Assembly (NCBI GenBank): GCA_023333565.1
Contig: JAJKFH010000385.1
Span: 2,480,001-2,544,000 of the forward strand
DNA from: Puffinus mauretanicus
Taxonomy: Eukaryota > Chordata > Aves > Procellariiformes > Procellariidae
DNA length: 64,000 bases
Reading direction: 5' to 3'
Made by a program: the position numbers and the translations under genes. This document shows, in pieces, positions 37,124 through 49,330 of the stretch. The notes under the pieces are model-generated. The model was not told the origin of the DNA and searched no databases. It was given only the letters and a program-made list of their open reading frames with translations. The stretch's first letter is position 1; the number at the start of each line of letters is the position of its first letter.

Positions 37124-39740
37124 AAAAAAAGTAATTTCCCTTAAGAGATTAGGGAATGTGAATTCAATTCCTTCAACAAATCCACAGTTTAAGAAGAGAA
37201 AAGAGGTTACCTTCTGTTTTTAGGCTATGTACTTATTTTAGCTTTTGAACTGTCTCTTGTTCTGTTCATGCAAACTTGTGATGTTTCCTGTTCTCCAAGT
37301 ATATCAGCTGTCATCTTCCATCTGCCAGCCCTGTGAGACTTTACAGGCCGACACATAGCCATCTTCTGCCCAACAGTTCAGTCTTCACTTCACCTGCCAA
37401 ACTGATCTTGTTACCCCTAGAGCCTGTATCTTTTCTCTTCATCCACCCCTGCTATGGAGAGCAAAGAGTTCGCTATAGTCAATGAGTTAGCTATGACCAG
37501 TTAAGACTGATGTAGTATTCAATCTTGCTTCGCAAACTGTTGCCTGAAATGGGAGATGCTGATCCTGGTCCCTGTGGTGCAGTGCTACTAAAGCCCACCT
37601 ATGCCTGATTCAGACTGAATAACCAGCAGAATCTGCTTAGGGCTTCCCACCAGTCTGACTGCGAGTGTGCAGTGGGAGAAGCTCAATATGGGTTTCAGGA
37701 AGCAGCCATGCCCATCTTATGTCCCACAGCAGCTCACAGATGTGAGCCTTCTCCTCGCAACATCAAGAACTGCAACAGTAGAAGCAGCTAGAGTGTGCAG
37801 CCTGGGCTGTTGGGGAGAGGGAGCAAGGCCACCATTTTGGGTTATAGGAAGCTGTTAAATTGCCCATTTCTTACAGCATAAACATTGCATTTCCTGTCTA
37901 CCTGGAGGTTGCCACACAACTGCTAGCAGTCATCAACATGATCTGGAGCATCAATTCTTCCATCTCCCTTACCTCCTTGTTCCTCGCCCAGAGATCATAG
38001 CTATTACTGGTAGGGGCTGTTCTCAGAAGATGTACTTGGTAGAATGAATATTTCTAATTTTACCAATGTCTAGGAATGAATATTGTGATGATGCATCAAG
38101 CTGCACTTCTAGGGTTAAATGTGTCCTTGACGTGCATATCTAAAAATAGAAAACGTTCAGCTCTGAACAAGGTAGAGTTACTGCATATCTTGAGGCCTTT
38201 TTTCTATCCTTAACATAGAGAATCTCATAAGTGGGTATTATGTTCTGTCTATTTTCCTTTTTTCTCTAATGTCTGTAAGTGCATCCATCAACTACTGATG
38301 ACTTTGCTGACCTAGACACCCTCTACTTTTTTTGCCTTTTTTTCCTTGCTTTAAACAAAAGCATGACAATAAAGTCTGTATCTAATGGTTTTAGAACTGC
38401 TATTAATTCATCTTTCATTCAAGGCTGATTGCTTTCAATCTTAGCAGTGCACTTTAGATTGTGAAGGATTTTGTGAATGTGTTTTCATTATGAAAAGGTA
38501 GATGTGACTGAACTTCAGCATACTTATGCTGGTAATACAGTTTTTTATCTAAATAAAGCTTGTGTATGGGTTTGAAGATGTATTTTTAAACAATCAATAT
38601 GCTTGCTGATTAAATAGAAAAACTTTTTCTCGAGATAAAGACTATCACAATCGTATGTTCTCCTTTAGATATAAGACTGTCTCAAACTTACTTCTCTTTT
38701 GGTGACGCAGAATTTTTGCTTTTTTTCAGGTTTGTCCTAAAGAACAAACAGCTTAATTGTCAACATTTCAGCATTAGATGGTGATTTGATGAGGAAAACT
38801 GAGTGTTATTCCATGTACTAAGCTTTCCTGAAACCTTTATTGTTGACTGTAGAAGAAGAATCTGAAGTGCTTGTTAAGGTTCATGCTTATTAAACTGTCA
38901 CTACTGTTTTCTTTTTTTGTAGGGAAGGCTACTTTATGGCTTGCAAACTATACTTAATTGTCCATAGTAACTGGTAGCAGATTATTTTGGAAAAGTTTTT
39001 TTGCCTGAATAATTATCAGCTTTGTTTTCCATAGCTGTTGTTTCATGTTCCCTTACTCTCTGTTGAAATAATTTAGTATCGGAAGGGTTTCATTTTTAAA
39101 CAGTATTTTTGAAGGGGAGAAAAAAAATAAAGAACAGTGCCAAATGAAATGCTCAGATCAGATAAGTGTTCAGCATGTTGATTAAACTCTCAAATTCAGA
39201 TGAAATTCAATTAGTTGTATGTGTCCATTAGTACATATTGCCCCTTCTGACTTTTGCTGGGAGGAAAACAGTGCAAGATATTATTCTCCCTACCCTCCCC
39301 CCCCGACTCTTTCTCCCCCGCCCTGGTTCCCAGGTTGTAAAGGACACAAAAATGCTGATAAAAGCCAAAAAAAAGAATAATTGGAAAGGAAGTTGTCTTA
39401 GCTTTTGATGCCAAAAAGAATACTGTTGAATGTAGTCAGGTTACATGAACAGGCCTGACATTTGGGGGGAAAAACCCCACACCAAAGTGCATCCTATTGT
39501 TGTGCTCTAAAATATTTTATGCAAATTGCAAGTGATTCTAAAAACACAAAATAAACTGAACAGATGAAACTGAACTTGAAAATTTAATTAGCTCCTGCAT
39601 ACATGGCACAACAATGGCAAATAAAACCCGGTCATTGTTGATGAAATTCTTATTTAACTCTTTTCTGCATGTTCCTCGTGTTCTTCCTCCCATACCCCTC
39701 TCCCATGGTTAGGTTTGTATTCTGGGTTTGGGTGGTTGTT

Positions 39741-39748
39741 CCCCCCCA

Positions 39749-39779
<31 letters not shown>
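39741..39779. repeat. Long poly-T tract (28 T) after a C7 run
   Basis: C7 at 39741-39747 is followed, after a short ACTC, by 28 consecutive T at 39752-39779. On the minus strand this is a poly-A tail-like run. The adjacent minus-strand sequence has no polyadenylation signal and no coding similarity, so a processed pseudogene is not supported. Confidence 0.9.
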
Positions 39780-42700
39780 GACAAACCTGGTACCCCTCAG
39801 GATTTTACAAACACTTCTACCAGGTTGGAGACGGGGCAGGATGGAGTGGAAGTGCAAGTGTGTCTCAGCTGAACTGAGCTGATGATGGAGCACCGCATTT
39901 AATGGTGTATTTCCTGCAGCACGTTTCAGTCCCCCACCCCTGTTTTCTTTCATTCTGTTGAGTTAACTGCTCAGTTCTTTGACTTCAGTGAGTTGATCAG
40001 TTTATCATCTACCTGAATTATAACACTCTGGCTTTTATTAGTGATGGAATACTCTGTACTAGTTGGTCAAGAGCAACCAGTAAGGCAACCAGTAAGAACT
40101 GTCCCCTTTGGCAGCGTTTCCTTGTTAATTTGGCTTATTTTAATCACTTTGCCATGCTGGCAGTCATTAGGGAGGGTATTGCTTTGCTGCTTTTGCTGCT
40201 GAGAGAAAAGTCTGGGGAAGTGCAGTCTAAGTAGAGCTAAGGGGAGACTGAATCATATTAGGATAAGCAACACGAGATATCAATCTAAAAGAGTAGTAAC
40301 CTTAATAACCAAATGTGTTTTGATTTTACACTTCACCAGCTTTACCAAATGCTTCAGTTTGTCCTAATGTGTAAGAGATGAGAACTGGGTGATCTTACAG
40401 TGAAACAGGAGATTGCAAACATTTTTTTGTTCAGAGAAATGTAGCAGCCCTCTGTGTCCAATGCTATAATTACATGAACAATTGAATGGGGAGCAGTGAA
40501 ATTATCCATCTTGTAGCCTGGGATATATGATTGAGCTCAAAGGATGAAAAGAAAAAGCCGAGGAAGGCATAGGCTGCGGGGATAGTAGGTGGATGATGGA
40601 GGTCAGGCAAAGTAGTAGAATATGTGCAGCAAAAGGGAATTTGACTGCAGAGGATGAAATATAGTGTAAAGGAAGAATAATTTCTAGGATGAGTCTGAAT
40701 ATCCCACTGTATTTATAAATCTTAGAATTGAGGAAGAGATAAAAACAGAAAATTGTTGCTGCTGCATGCAAATACACTAGAAGAATAAAACTTCTGTGCT
40801 GACACAAGCAAGTAGGGCTGTAAAACAAGGTAGAATTTGAAACTTTCCTACCTGTTAGAAAGTTCCTCTCATAATTTTATTAATGGGTATTAATCTGCCA
40901 CATGTATAAACAGATTGACTACAGCCTCTCCCTTAGCAAAGCCTTTATTGGTTGTTTCTCTTTTAATCCTGTTCTAAATAGATTAACAAGGATTATTGTA
41001 TAAAAACAGTAAATTGAATTTCATTGACCTTTGGAATCTGCATGAAATAGAAAAATGTAAGTGATGAGCTTTAGATGTGTTATTGATGTTTTAATCAGTG
41101 AAGCAACACAAAGCAAAAACCATACGTGAACATTTCTTTTCTACTTTCACTTTCAAGATTAATTATCACAAGTGGTTCTTATGTTTGTTAGTGAATGCCT
41201 TTAGGACCAGTGAATTTTGACCAATTTGTTAGAAAAGTTATTCTAATTTACTATTTTTATTCTCTCCAAACATATATAAAAAAATCCAGCTCTTACTGTG
41301 TTGCAACACAAATCTTAGACGGTAAGTAATTGCGATAGTGCTAGCAATTACTTTCAAACAATGTGCCATAATAGTTCAGTGCATTTCTACTGTGTATTAT
41401 GCCTGGGTTTAGAAGTGATCAAGATGTTAAATAGCATTCCTAAAGGTTATATCTGATTATACTAGCTGAGAGAATAGCATCAGAACCATTTGTGGATATT
41501 GATAATATTTTCTTGTCTGTCAGGAAACAGCCTTTTTGTATGTGCATCGGCTAATGATTTTTTGTAGTAAAATAATAAAAAGTTATAATACTCAGTGTGT
41601 TATTTCAAAGAAATAAAACAGGAGTAGGATAAAAGTGAGGAAGAAACCTCCACCTCCCTGTAATCTCTTCCATGAGAACATAGAAAGATATTTCATCTCA
41701 TGAAGTAAACCTTGAAGCTTTCAGTAATCACGAGGTGATTGCATCTCATCTAGGGACAGTTCAAAAGTGTTCGACTTCAGCGGAAAATCCTTGTTGACTA
41801 AGGGGGTTTTGGAAACATGTCCTCATAAGCAGCTGGCAATAAAATGTCAATTTATAATTGTAAAATGGTGGTATAGCAGCTATATACAAGGGGTGAGCAG
41901 CTCCATGTGGGAAGCTTCAATGAAAAAGTGAAATGGGAGAGAAATGGGAAGATGGGGGGGGCCTGACTGCTAGAACGGTGTTGCTGTGTCTTGGAGCGAG
42001 TGGGCTGTCTCGTGAGCTGCAAGCGGAACAGCGTAGATGGCATAGAAGGGACAGGGCAGGTGAGAAAGAAAATGTGAAAAGTACTACATATCTCCAAGAG
42101 AAAGCTGAATTCCTTAAAAGCTAGATTATCTGGAAGCCCCATGCAGTGCCTTGCAAAACTGTCTGGGTCTGTCAAAATGCTGCCTGTCAGTAGATGGTGC
42201 TCTTTGTATCAGCTATTTACTCATGCTGCCTCTGTTTGGCTGTGTTTTCATGTAAAAGGTCTGGTAACATTCCTTAACAGTTCATTTCTCTGAATTCTGA
42301 TGTCTGGGAGATTAGAAAACGGAGGCTTTTGAAGGACTGCCAAAAAAAAAAAAACCCAAACCAAAACGTTTTGACTAGGTTCCTTTGAAACATTCTCCAT
42401 CCTTGAATTTTTTCAACAACTTCTTTTGCTTGTGAATGTGTATTGTTTTGAACTTGGACAAATTCAGAAGCTTCCAGCATAAAAACCTTGAACAAATATT
42501 GTGGATTGGAGAACATATGGCAGACTAATTCAGTTTGGCAACTGACCTGTAAGACACTGCAATAACTGGTCTAAAATAAAACTGCAAAGCAGATTTGGCA
42601 AGTCATTTGTGGTTCTAAAGTTTTCTTTTGCGTATTAACTTTGCAGTTTTACCTGCTGTTTCTGGATAGATAGGAATTAGTTTATTTTTAAATGAAATGC

Positions 42701-45700
42701 TTCTTAGAAAGGACTTAAATGAATCAATGCAATTGTGAGTTTTACCTGGAGTCATTTATTCAACGGTAGTTGGATGGATATAAAAAGCTGCATAAAAATG
42801 AAGATTTCTGTATTAATGTGATTGAAGTATTATTGGACCTGCCTGCATTTTTTATTATTCAGAAAATATGCCAGCTCTGAAGAAAAAAAGTTAAATGTGT
42901 TAACTGTGTAAAAATATCACTTGCCAAAGGCTGCTGTTGAGACGAAAGCCCTGATCTGGGCAGCAGAACAGCATGGCAGACCTAATGGGGAATTTGAGAT
43001 GTTTAATGTTACATGTGCCTTTATGCAGTGGTCTGTGTATGGAACATCAGCTACTTAACCAGGAGTTAAATTTTGGCTTGTGAGGTGGAGTGAATCTTGA
43101 GAACTGCCTGCTGTTCACTGCCTGACACAACTGGTCTTTCTGCAAACAGAAACTGAAGGATTAGCGTAAATTTTTCATGTAATCTTAAACTACAGGCAAA
43201 TGATCCAAGAAAGAGAAGGGAACTGGGTTCCTTTCAGAAATGTAATTAAAATATTTCTAGTTCTTATTCAGGGCCAGTTTGTCTTCCCAGCACATTGACT
43301 TAGATATCCCTTCACAGATCTTTCTCCAGAAAGGATGTGTACTCTATGTACTCAACGCATTACAGCAGATGAATATCGTTCCTCACAATGCTTAGTTTAC
43401 CTTCTCTCAGCCCTTCTTTCACATTCATCTCCTTACGATCCAAGTTCCTTATATTGAGGTCAGGTGGGCACAATATTTTTGTTGAAAATCTCAACTCCAC
43501 ATTTCTAGGGACATCTCACAGCTACCTTCCCCAGGAAGATGTCGCTGGGACATTTTGGGCTGGATTTACAAATGTTACCTGGAACTGAAGATGCAAATCT
43601 TCACTTGACTGGCATTTCTCCCCTGCTTAGCCTCTTTGTTGTGCCTGCTGGGATGTTCCTGGGAAAGTCCCATTTTCGCATGAATGGCCTGATCTAAGAG
43701 ATAATGCTCAGAGCATGGCAACAACATTAACCTCTGCCTTCCTTCCCCCCATCTCCCCTTTGAATCTGGTCTGCCGAGTCCCATATATCTGGGCTTTATA
43801 ACTCCAAATATTCAGGGTTTTGAGCAGAGATGGTGTTGCTGCCACATCCTTCTGTTTCCTTTTAAAATAAGGACAAGCTTCTGACCTTTCTTTTGCCTTT
43901 GAGTTTATTTGCTGCATTACAAGAAGAGATGCTTCCTGTGAGTGAGAAGAGATGTCCCCCTTTGGCCTTGGCTGGCCTTGAGGTGAATATGGGACTTGTG
44001 CTCTGTGGCTTTATGTGTATCTTCTTGTTGGCAAACTTAGGCTGCTTCCTAGCCAGGAGGGGCTGGCCTTCATGAATCTCAGTTTGAGGCTTTTTGCTTT
44101 CTCTAATAAAGGGGATAAAAGGGCATTGTAGTGCTTAAGCTCTTTTTATGAATATAGGACTTCATTGGGATGATAAGAGAATACAGGAATTCCCTTATTA
44201 GGGAGAGAAGACTAGTTTCTCAAAAGTAATTAGCAAGAAATCACATTGACGTCAGAAATGCCCTGCTTGTTTTGAAAAATTAGTACTGTATCTGCCTTCT
44301 AGATATTTATTTAAGTTGAGAAATCCTTTATGACCTTCTACGCAGGCATTGCAATGCTATTGCATGAATCAGATGGCTGGGCTAATCTGCCTCTTCTATC
44401 AACATTTGCCTTTTTTCTCCTGCCTTTGCTGGAAGTGGAAGCAATGTCATATTGGGAAGCAAGAGGTTGACCTGTCAGCTGAGGCTCAGAGACCTCTTCT
44501 TATTCATACTCATGTACATGTCTGACCTATAAAGTTGTTCTCCTCAAAATGTATTTGGCTCAAGAGAACATACTTAAGAGTCAACTGGCAAAGATATCTA
44601 GAAAACTTTGATTGCTGTTGGGGTATAAAATGCCTTGGCTGCTGCACTTGCCTTCTGCATATGAATGAGCCTATCCATAAAGACTGAAAATTGGCACGGA
44701 AAGGTTATACTACTTCTTACAGTACAAGCCTCTTAATTGGCACATCTGCTGGAAACAAAGGTGCCAAAAATGTGATTCACTCGGCAGGAGTAAACCTTGT
44801 AAGAAAGCAACCTGTCATTATTTAATAGGGATTAAGATCCTCTCAGGTTGTTAGATGTTCTCCATGTACAAATGTACTGTTGTTGAGCTAATGGTGGAAT
44901 TAACCTCACTACCTGCTAATGCTGAAGTAACAGTTTCTTTTATAGCTGTTCTCATATAGAAATGCTTCACTATCTGTGTCTTTAAGATCAAAAAATTGAC
45001 TGTACCCTTCACCTCTGACATATAACAGCTGTTAAAAAAAATACACAGCTACTTCTCAAATCCTAGGTTTTGACATGTCGAGCATCTTCTCAACAGAACA
45101 CTGTAATTAGAAATGGAAGATCGAGGTGTGGTCTGTGCTGGACAGATTTATTATGTCAGGGTAACTCCACCAGTAAATCCCAAGAATAAAAAAATTCCGC
45201 CAGTATCATTAATGACAACTCCCGCAGAGAAAGGTACACTGCGTTGGCAAAAGCAATATTATGCCATAGATGTGTTTTTCTTTAAAAAGTTTGTCACCAA
45301 AAACCACATAACCCCCACTGACACTGTTAGGTACATGTTTCTGAGATTAGACTTAGCCTGTATTTGAATAACCTTTTTATTAGAATATCCTGAACATTTA
45401 GAAACATAGGGAAGATTTTTTTTTTAATTTAATTTGTAAGGAGAGACTTGGGATTTTAGATATACATTTATGTTTTGTTACTCGTGTTACCTGAAATCTC
45501 TGGAAGGACCAGAGTACTGCTCTGTACAACCTCTGTTTTTTTTTTTCCCATTAAATAAAGACCTGTTTGTATTATAGTAGAATTCCTAGTAAAGAAAATA
45601 AATTCTTATAAGCCTTAGAAAATTCTACCATTAAGCTACACATCATAATTTTTAATTGACACATTTCAATTCATATCCATCTTAGTATGGGTAATGTGAA

Positions 45701-46869
45701 TATGAAACAGGTACATTTAAAACAGTCTAGTTCTTCTCATTTCAAGGCAGCTTGTTTTTGATTCTTATTTCTAACTATTGATAACTGAGCTGTTTTTGAA
45801 AGAATCCAATTAAGTGACTGAAGAATTGCAGATAAGGTGTCACCAAATATATGTGCTTATGAGTCAGAAGCATTCTCGTGATCCACAAAACAAATACAGG
45901 CTGACCAACTTCCTTTAACTCTTATTATTGAATTAGCAAGTATAAAATCAAAACTTTGTGCTGTCTTTCAGATCTTTACATTTTTAGCTCTCGTCTTTTG
46001 CTGTTTATTGTTCTGTAATTAAAGAGCAACAAGATTTCAATGTATTATTGATATTTTCATGCAAATTAAACATTTTTCCAGTCTAGTTTGGCCAGTGGAT
46101 TTTGTTGCTGCTACAGGCTGTATTTTAGCTAAATTCTTCTATATGACCATCTTTAAATAAGTATGTGAGAAATTCCAAGAAAATCAGTGGACCTACTTAC
46201 ATGCCTGGTTTGTGTTTGTTTTAATGGAATTCCTGGAAAGCAGAATTGGTTTAGTTCAACTGCCTGAGATGCAATTTGCAGAGGTGCCAGGATTGGTTTA
46301 AAAAAAGAAAAAGTGGGAATGGAGACTCCTTTGTAATTATCAGTTTTGTAGTATAGGTAGGTTTTGGGTGGTGTTATTTTTTTATTTTTATTTTAATCTA
46401 GACCTCGAGAAAATATGTTTGACAAATACTGAACTTCCTCAAAAGCGGAATTTCAGTTGCTCTGACTGACTCAGTATTTCTGAGTTCAGGACAAACTGTT
46501 AGAAAAGGGGGAGCTACATTTCATCACTGTCTTAGTTATTAGATATTCCTGTTTGCTTTCCTATGTGTACCTGCATGGATTTGAACTTGGAGCTTTCACC
46601 AAGATGGGGCACTCTCCTGTGCCCAGTACCAGTCTGAATGGAGTTACTCTGTGATGAAGACTCATGCCATAAATCTTCTTTGCAGCGGGTGTAGTACTTA
46701 GTCCTTAAGACAGGATAAAAGATGAGCTAACCTGCAAGTAATGTGTGCCATGCCGAGGGTGAATGTCTCGAATTTTTATTCTGGCTGTAGTGGGTGGTTA
46801 AGTGCAATAAAGAACGTATGCTTGTAATAAAGTTTAGTTAATTACTTGTTGTAAGTTGCTGTTAATACA

Positions 46870-47043
46870 GGGCTGTTAATTGAAATTAATTCTGTTTCTT
46901 CTTTGACTCAATAGTGGTAACAAGCAAGCTGGAGAAGTTCAAGGAGGAACCTTTTATCTTCATAGCTGCACAAGGCATGCTAGTAGGGCACCTGCTGTGT
47001 GAACAGAAATTGTCCGTTCTCCAGATCTATGCAGGATACAGAG
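46870..47043 (+). repeat. Unrecognised ~170-bp repeat, copy A
   Basis: This segment is clearly similar to 52961-53131 in the same orientation, about 6.1 kb away. The best-conserved part is the first ~90 bases, including TTTCTTCTTTGACTCAA, GTAACAAG and GAGAAGTTCAA. The similarity continues more weakly to TTCTCCAGA and CAGAG at the right end. I do not recognise the family. Stops prevent a shared long reading frame. Confidence 0.85.
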
Positions 47044-47789
47044 TAGGTTTCTGTTTGTAAAAGCAGGAGGATTTGTCTTTACTTCTGAAGACTGTAATCT
47101 GTGATATAAGATAGTGATGGTTAGAGCCAGACTTGGGTAGGTTTGAATTTTCTCAAGTAGAGAAGGGGAATCAAAGCCACATCAATGAGGAAGTATCAAA
47201 CAATCGGCCTATCTTGTGAAGTAGGAACCCTCACCTTGACAGAGCAGCTCTCCCTCTCTGCGTTTTCTCTGCAAATATCCAAAAGCAAATATTTAATTTT
47301 TGGACTGGAAGGAATCTTTGCACTGAGTGAAATGGATCTTTAGTTTGGCAAGATTAAAAATGCAGTGTTTTTAGATGAAGTGAATTTTAAAACATTATAC
47401 TCTTTGATTTGGATTTGGCTGTCAAAACCTAAAATTGATTGTGCTCCTGGTCCTACTTGTGATTTTATTTTAACCATTATTGGCCTGTCTGTTCCAGTTG
47501 TGGCTTTCAGGATTTTTGATAGCAATTAGAATGATGTCAGGCAAGCTTCTTGACAATGCTGAGGAGTGCTCTGTCTTCTCCTTTCTTGTCCTGACACTTC
47601 AGTTCTTCAAGTTTGCTGATAGTGCCACTGCCATTTATCTCAACACTGGCATCCGCCAGTCATAACTCTTGCTTTCAGAGTGCGATATGTCATTGAAAGA
47701 GAGTACTCTCATGGGAAATGTGTCGCCGTATTTATCCTCACTTGTTGTTTCGATACTGTCTTTATCCCAATCAGAATAATGCTCAGTGG

Positions 47790-47807
47790 TTTTTTTTTTT
47801 TTTTTTT
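47790..47807 (+). repeat. Poly-T tract, 18 bases
   Basis: An uninterrupted run of 18 T in intron 2, about 140 bases upstream of the candidate cassette exon acceptor at 47944. Confidence 0.95.
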
Positions 47808-47944
47808 GGACAACTTCGTACTTTCCTGTTGATGGTTATACTTGTGACAGCCTTAAGAGGGAGTTACCTTTCTGTAACAACTGCTTACTTTCCAGATCAA
47901 TCTCATTATTTTTCATAATTTGTTTCCTTTTCCCCCCTTTGCAG

Positions 47945-48025
47945 TCTGTTTGTAGTACTCTAAGATTGTGGCACCAGTACAGAAGGTACCGGATGGGGTC
48001 AATCCTGGTGTTGCTTGAAAGCCAG
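47945..48025 (+). other. SAMD12: Candidate in-frame cassette exon (81 nt)
   Basis: An excellent acceptor (dense pyrimidine tract ending CCCCCCTTTGCAG at 47944) is followed by 81 bases open in phase 0 and then the donor CAG|GTAAAA at 48026. The length is a multiple of three and the phase matches the exon 2/exon 3 junction (0/0). Inclusion would add 27 residues, rich in Arg, Leu and Tyr, between residues 64 and 65. I know of no such exon in mammalian SAMD12, and pseudo-exons with good splice sites are common in long introns, so this is a hypothesis. Confidence 0.3.
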
Positions 48026-48059
48026 GTAAAACTTCCCTCTTCGTTCATCAGTCTTTGAA

Positions 48060-49330
48060 GAAGTGGTGGTGCTACACTGATTTGGGACCCTGGGGTAGAA
48101 GTTTCTGCTTGTGTAGAGCTGGCTTTAAGCACTGCCAGAGCAGTCCCTTTGTAGGGACAGCAATTTACAGCAGTCCGCTGGAGGCAACCAAAGAAGCCAG
48201 TGACTGACTTGGCCCCTGGGGTTGTGAAAATGTGAAGAGACTCTGTAAGTGAGAGAGATGGGAGGCTGTGGACCACTGCTGCTAATATAGGAGGGAGGCC
48301 CTCGTAGAAGAAGGAGAGGCATTTATTCCTCTCCTTTTCTTCCAGAAAGTGGGAGGATAGGAATAGCAAATCTACTTTACCTTTTCCACTTCTCCTACGC
48401 CTTCCATGGCTTCCCTGCCGGTCTCCATTCTTTCCCTTACCTGGTCCTTCCTGGAGAGGGTAAACCTGGCCCTGTTCACCTTGTGCTCAGAGCCCTGAGC
48501 TGGTGCTGCTCAGGTGTTCTCATCTCCCTCTAACTCTGTTCTCTCCTTTCTCCCCCACAATATCAGAGGACCATCCCCCTCTGTTCAGTGGCTGGATCAA
48601 GGGGGCGATGATCTCTCTGTGTCTCTCCTTGGACTTCAGGTGTGTTTGAATTAGCTTAGAGTCAGTGAGGATGTGGTTCTTCTGGGGCCTTGGGTATCTT
48701 GTCTGGACTTCATTTGGCTTCTGCGAGATACAGCAAGCTGGCTGCACTGAGTTCCTTCTCTTAAAACCCCAATATATTCTGAGAATGTGGATTTAGGTGA
48801 ACCAGAAGGTATTATAGCTCTACTCCGATCCTTCTACTGACCAGTGGTGGGAAATAACTCACTCTTGCAGGTACTTGTAACTGATCTTGTCTTTTGTGGG
48901 ACCTGATATCAGGCAGCATGGTGGGACCATGTGCCAACGGACCAGACCAGGGAAGAAGGGACTACGTGTAGGACAACATGCATGGGAGTGATGGGAAGGG
49001 CTGAGATGTGGGCTGGGTGCCACTTCCGGCAGCATGCTTTGAGCATCAGGCTGTGTTAATAGATGTGAGCGCCCTGGGAGCTGCACAGCCTCCAAGTCTT
49101 GCTCATGGCGTCATTATATGACTCTGCCATGCTCAGGGGGTCATAGATGAGGCCAACCGGTTGCATTTTGCATCTTGCCATGTGGAGCAAGTAAGTTTGG
49201 GGCTGCAAATGTGAGACACAAGCTTGCAACTCAGGGAATGCAAGGCGCTGGCTGACCACCCTTCCAGCTCAATTTGGGAGTCTTGGTGGGTCTCCCATGT
49301 CTCTATAGTTCTCATTCAAAGTGGACATTG
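48060..49330. other. GC-richer patch in intron 2, origin unknown
   Basis: The base composition is noticeably less AT-rich than the rest of intron 2, with several open frames on the minus strand (75-78 codons at 48520-48747 and 48859-49095, and the 3' part of a 177-codon frame). None resembles a protein I know. It does not look like CR1. It may be a decayed insertion, such as an old retroelement or retrocopy, or simply local composition. Confidence 0.35.

Noticed and set aside
39780..39953. Possible processed pseudogene on the minus strand adjacent to the T28 run
   Set aside because: No AATAAA-type signal before the tail, no recognisable coding or ncRNA sequence and no evident target-site duplication.
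47836..48369. 177-codon minus-strand open frame
   Set aside because: No recognisable domain. It runs across a poly-pyrimidine tract and unrelated sequence, so it is probably fortuitous.
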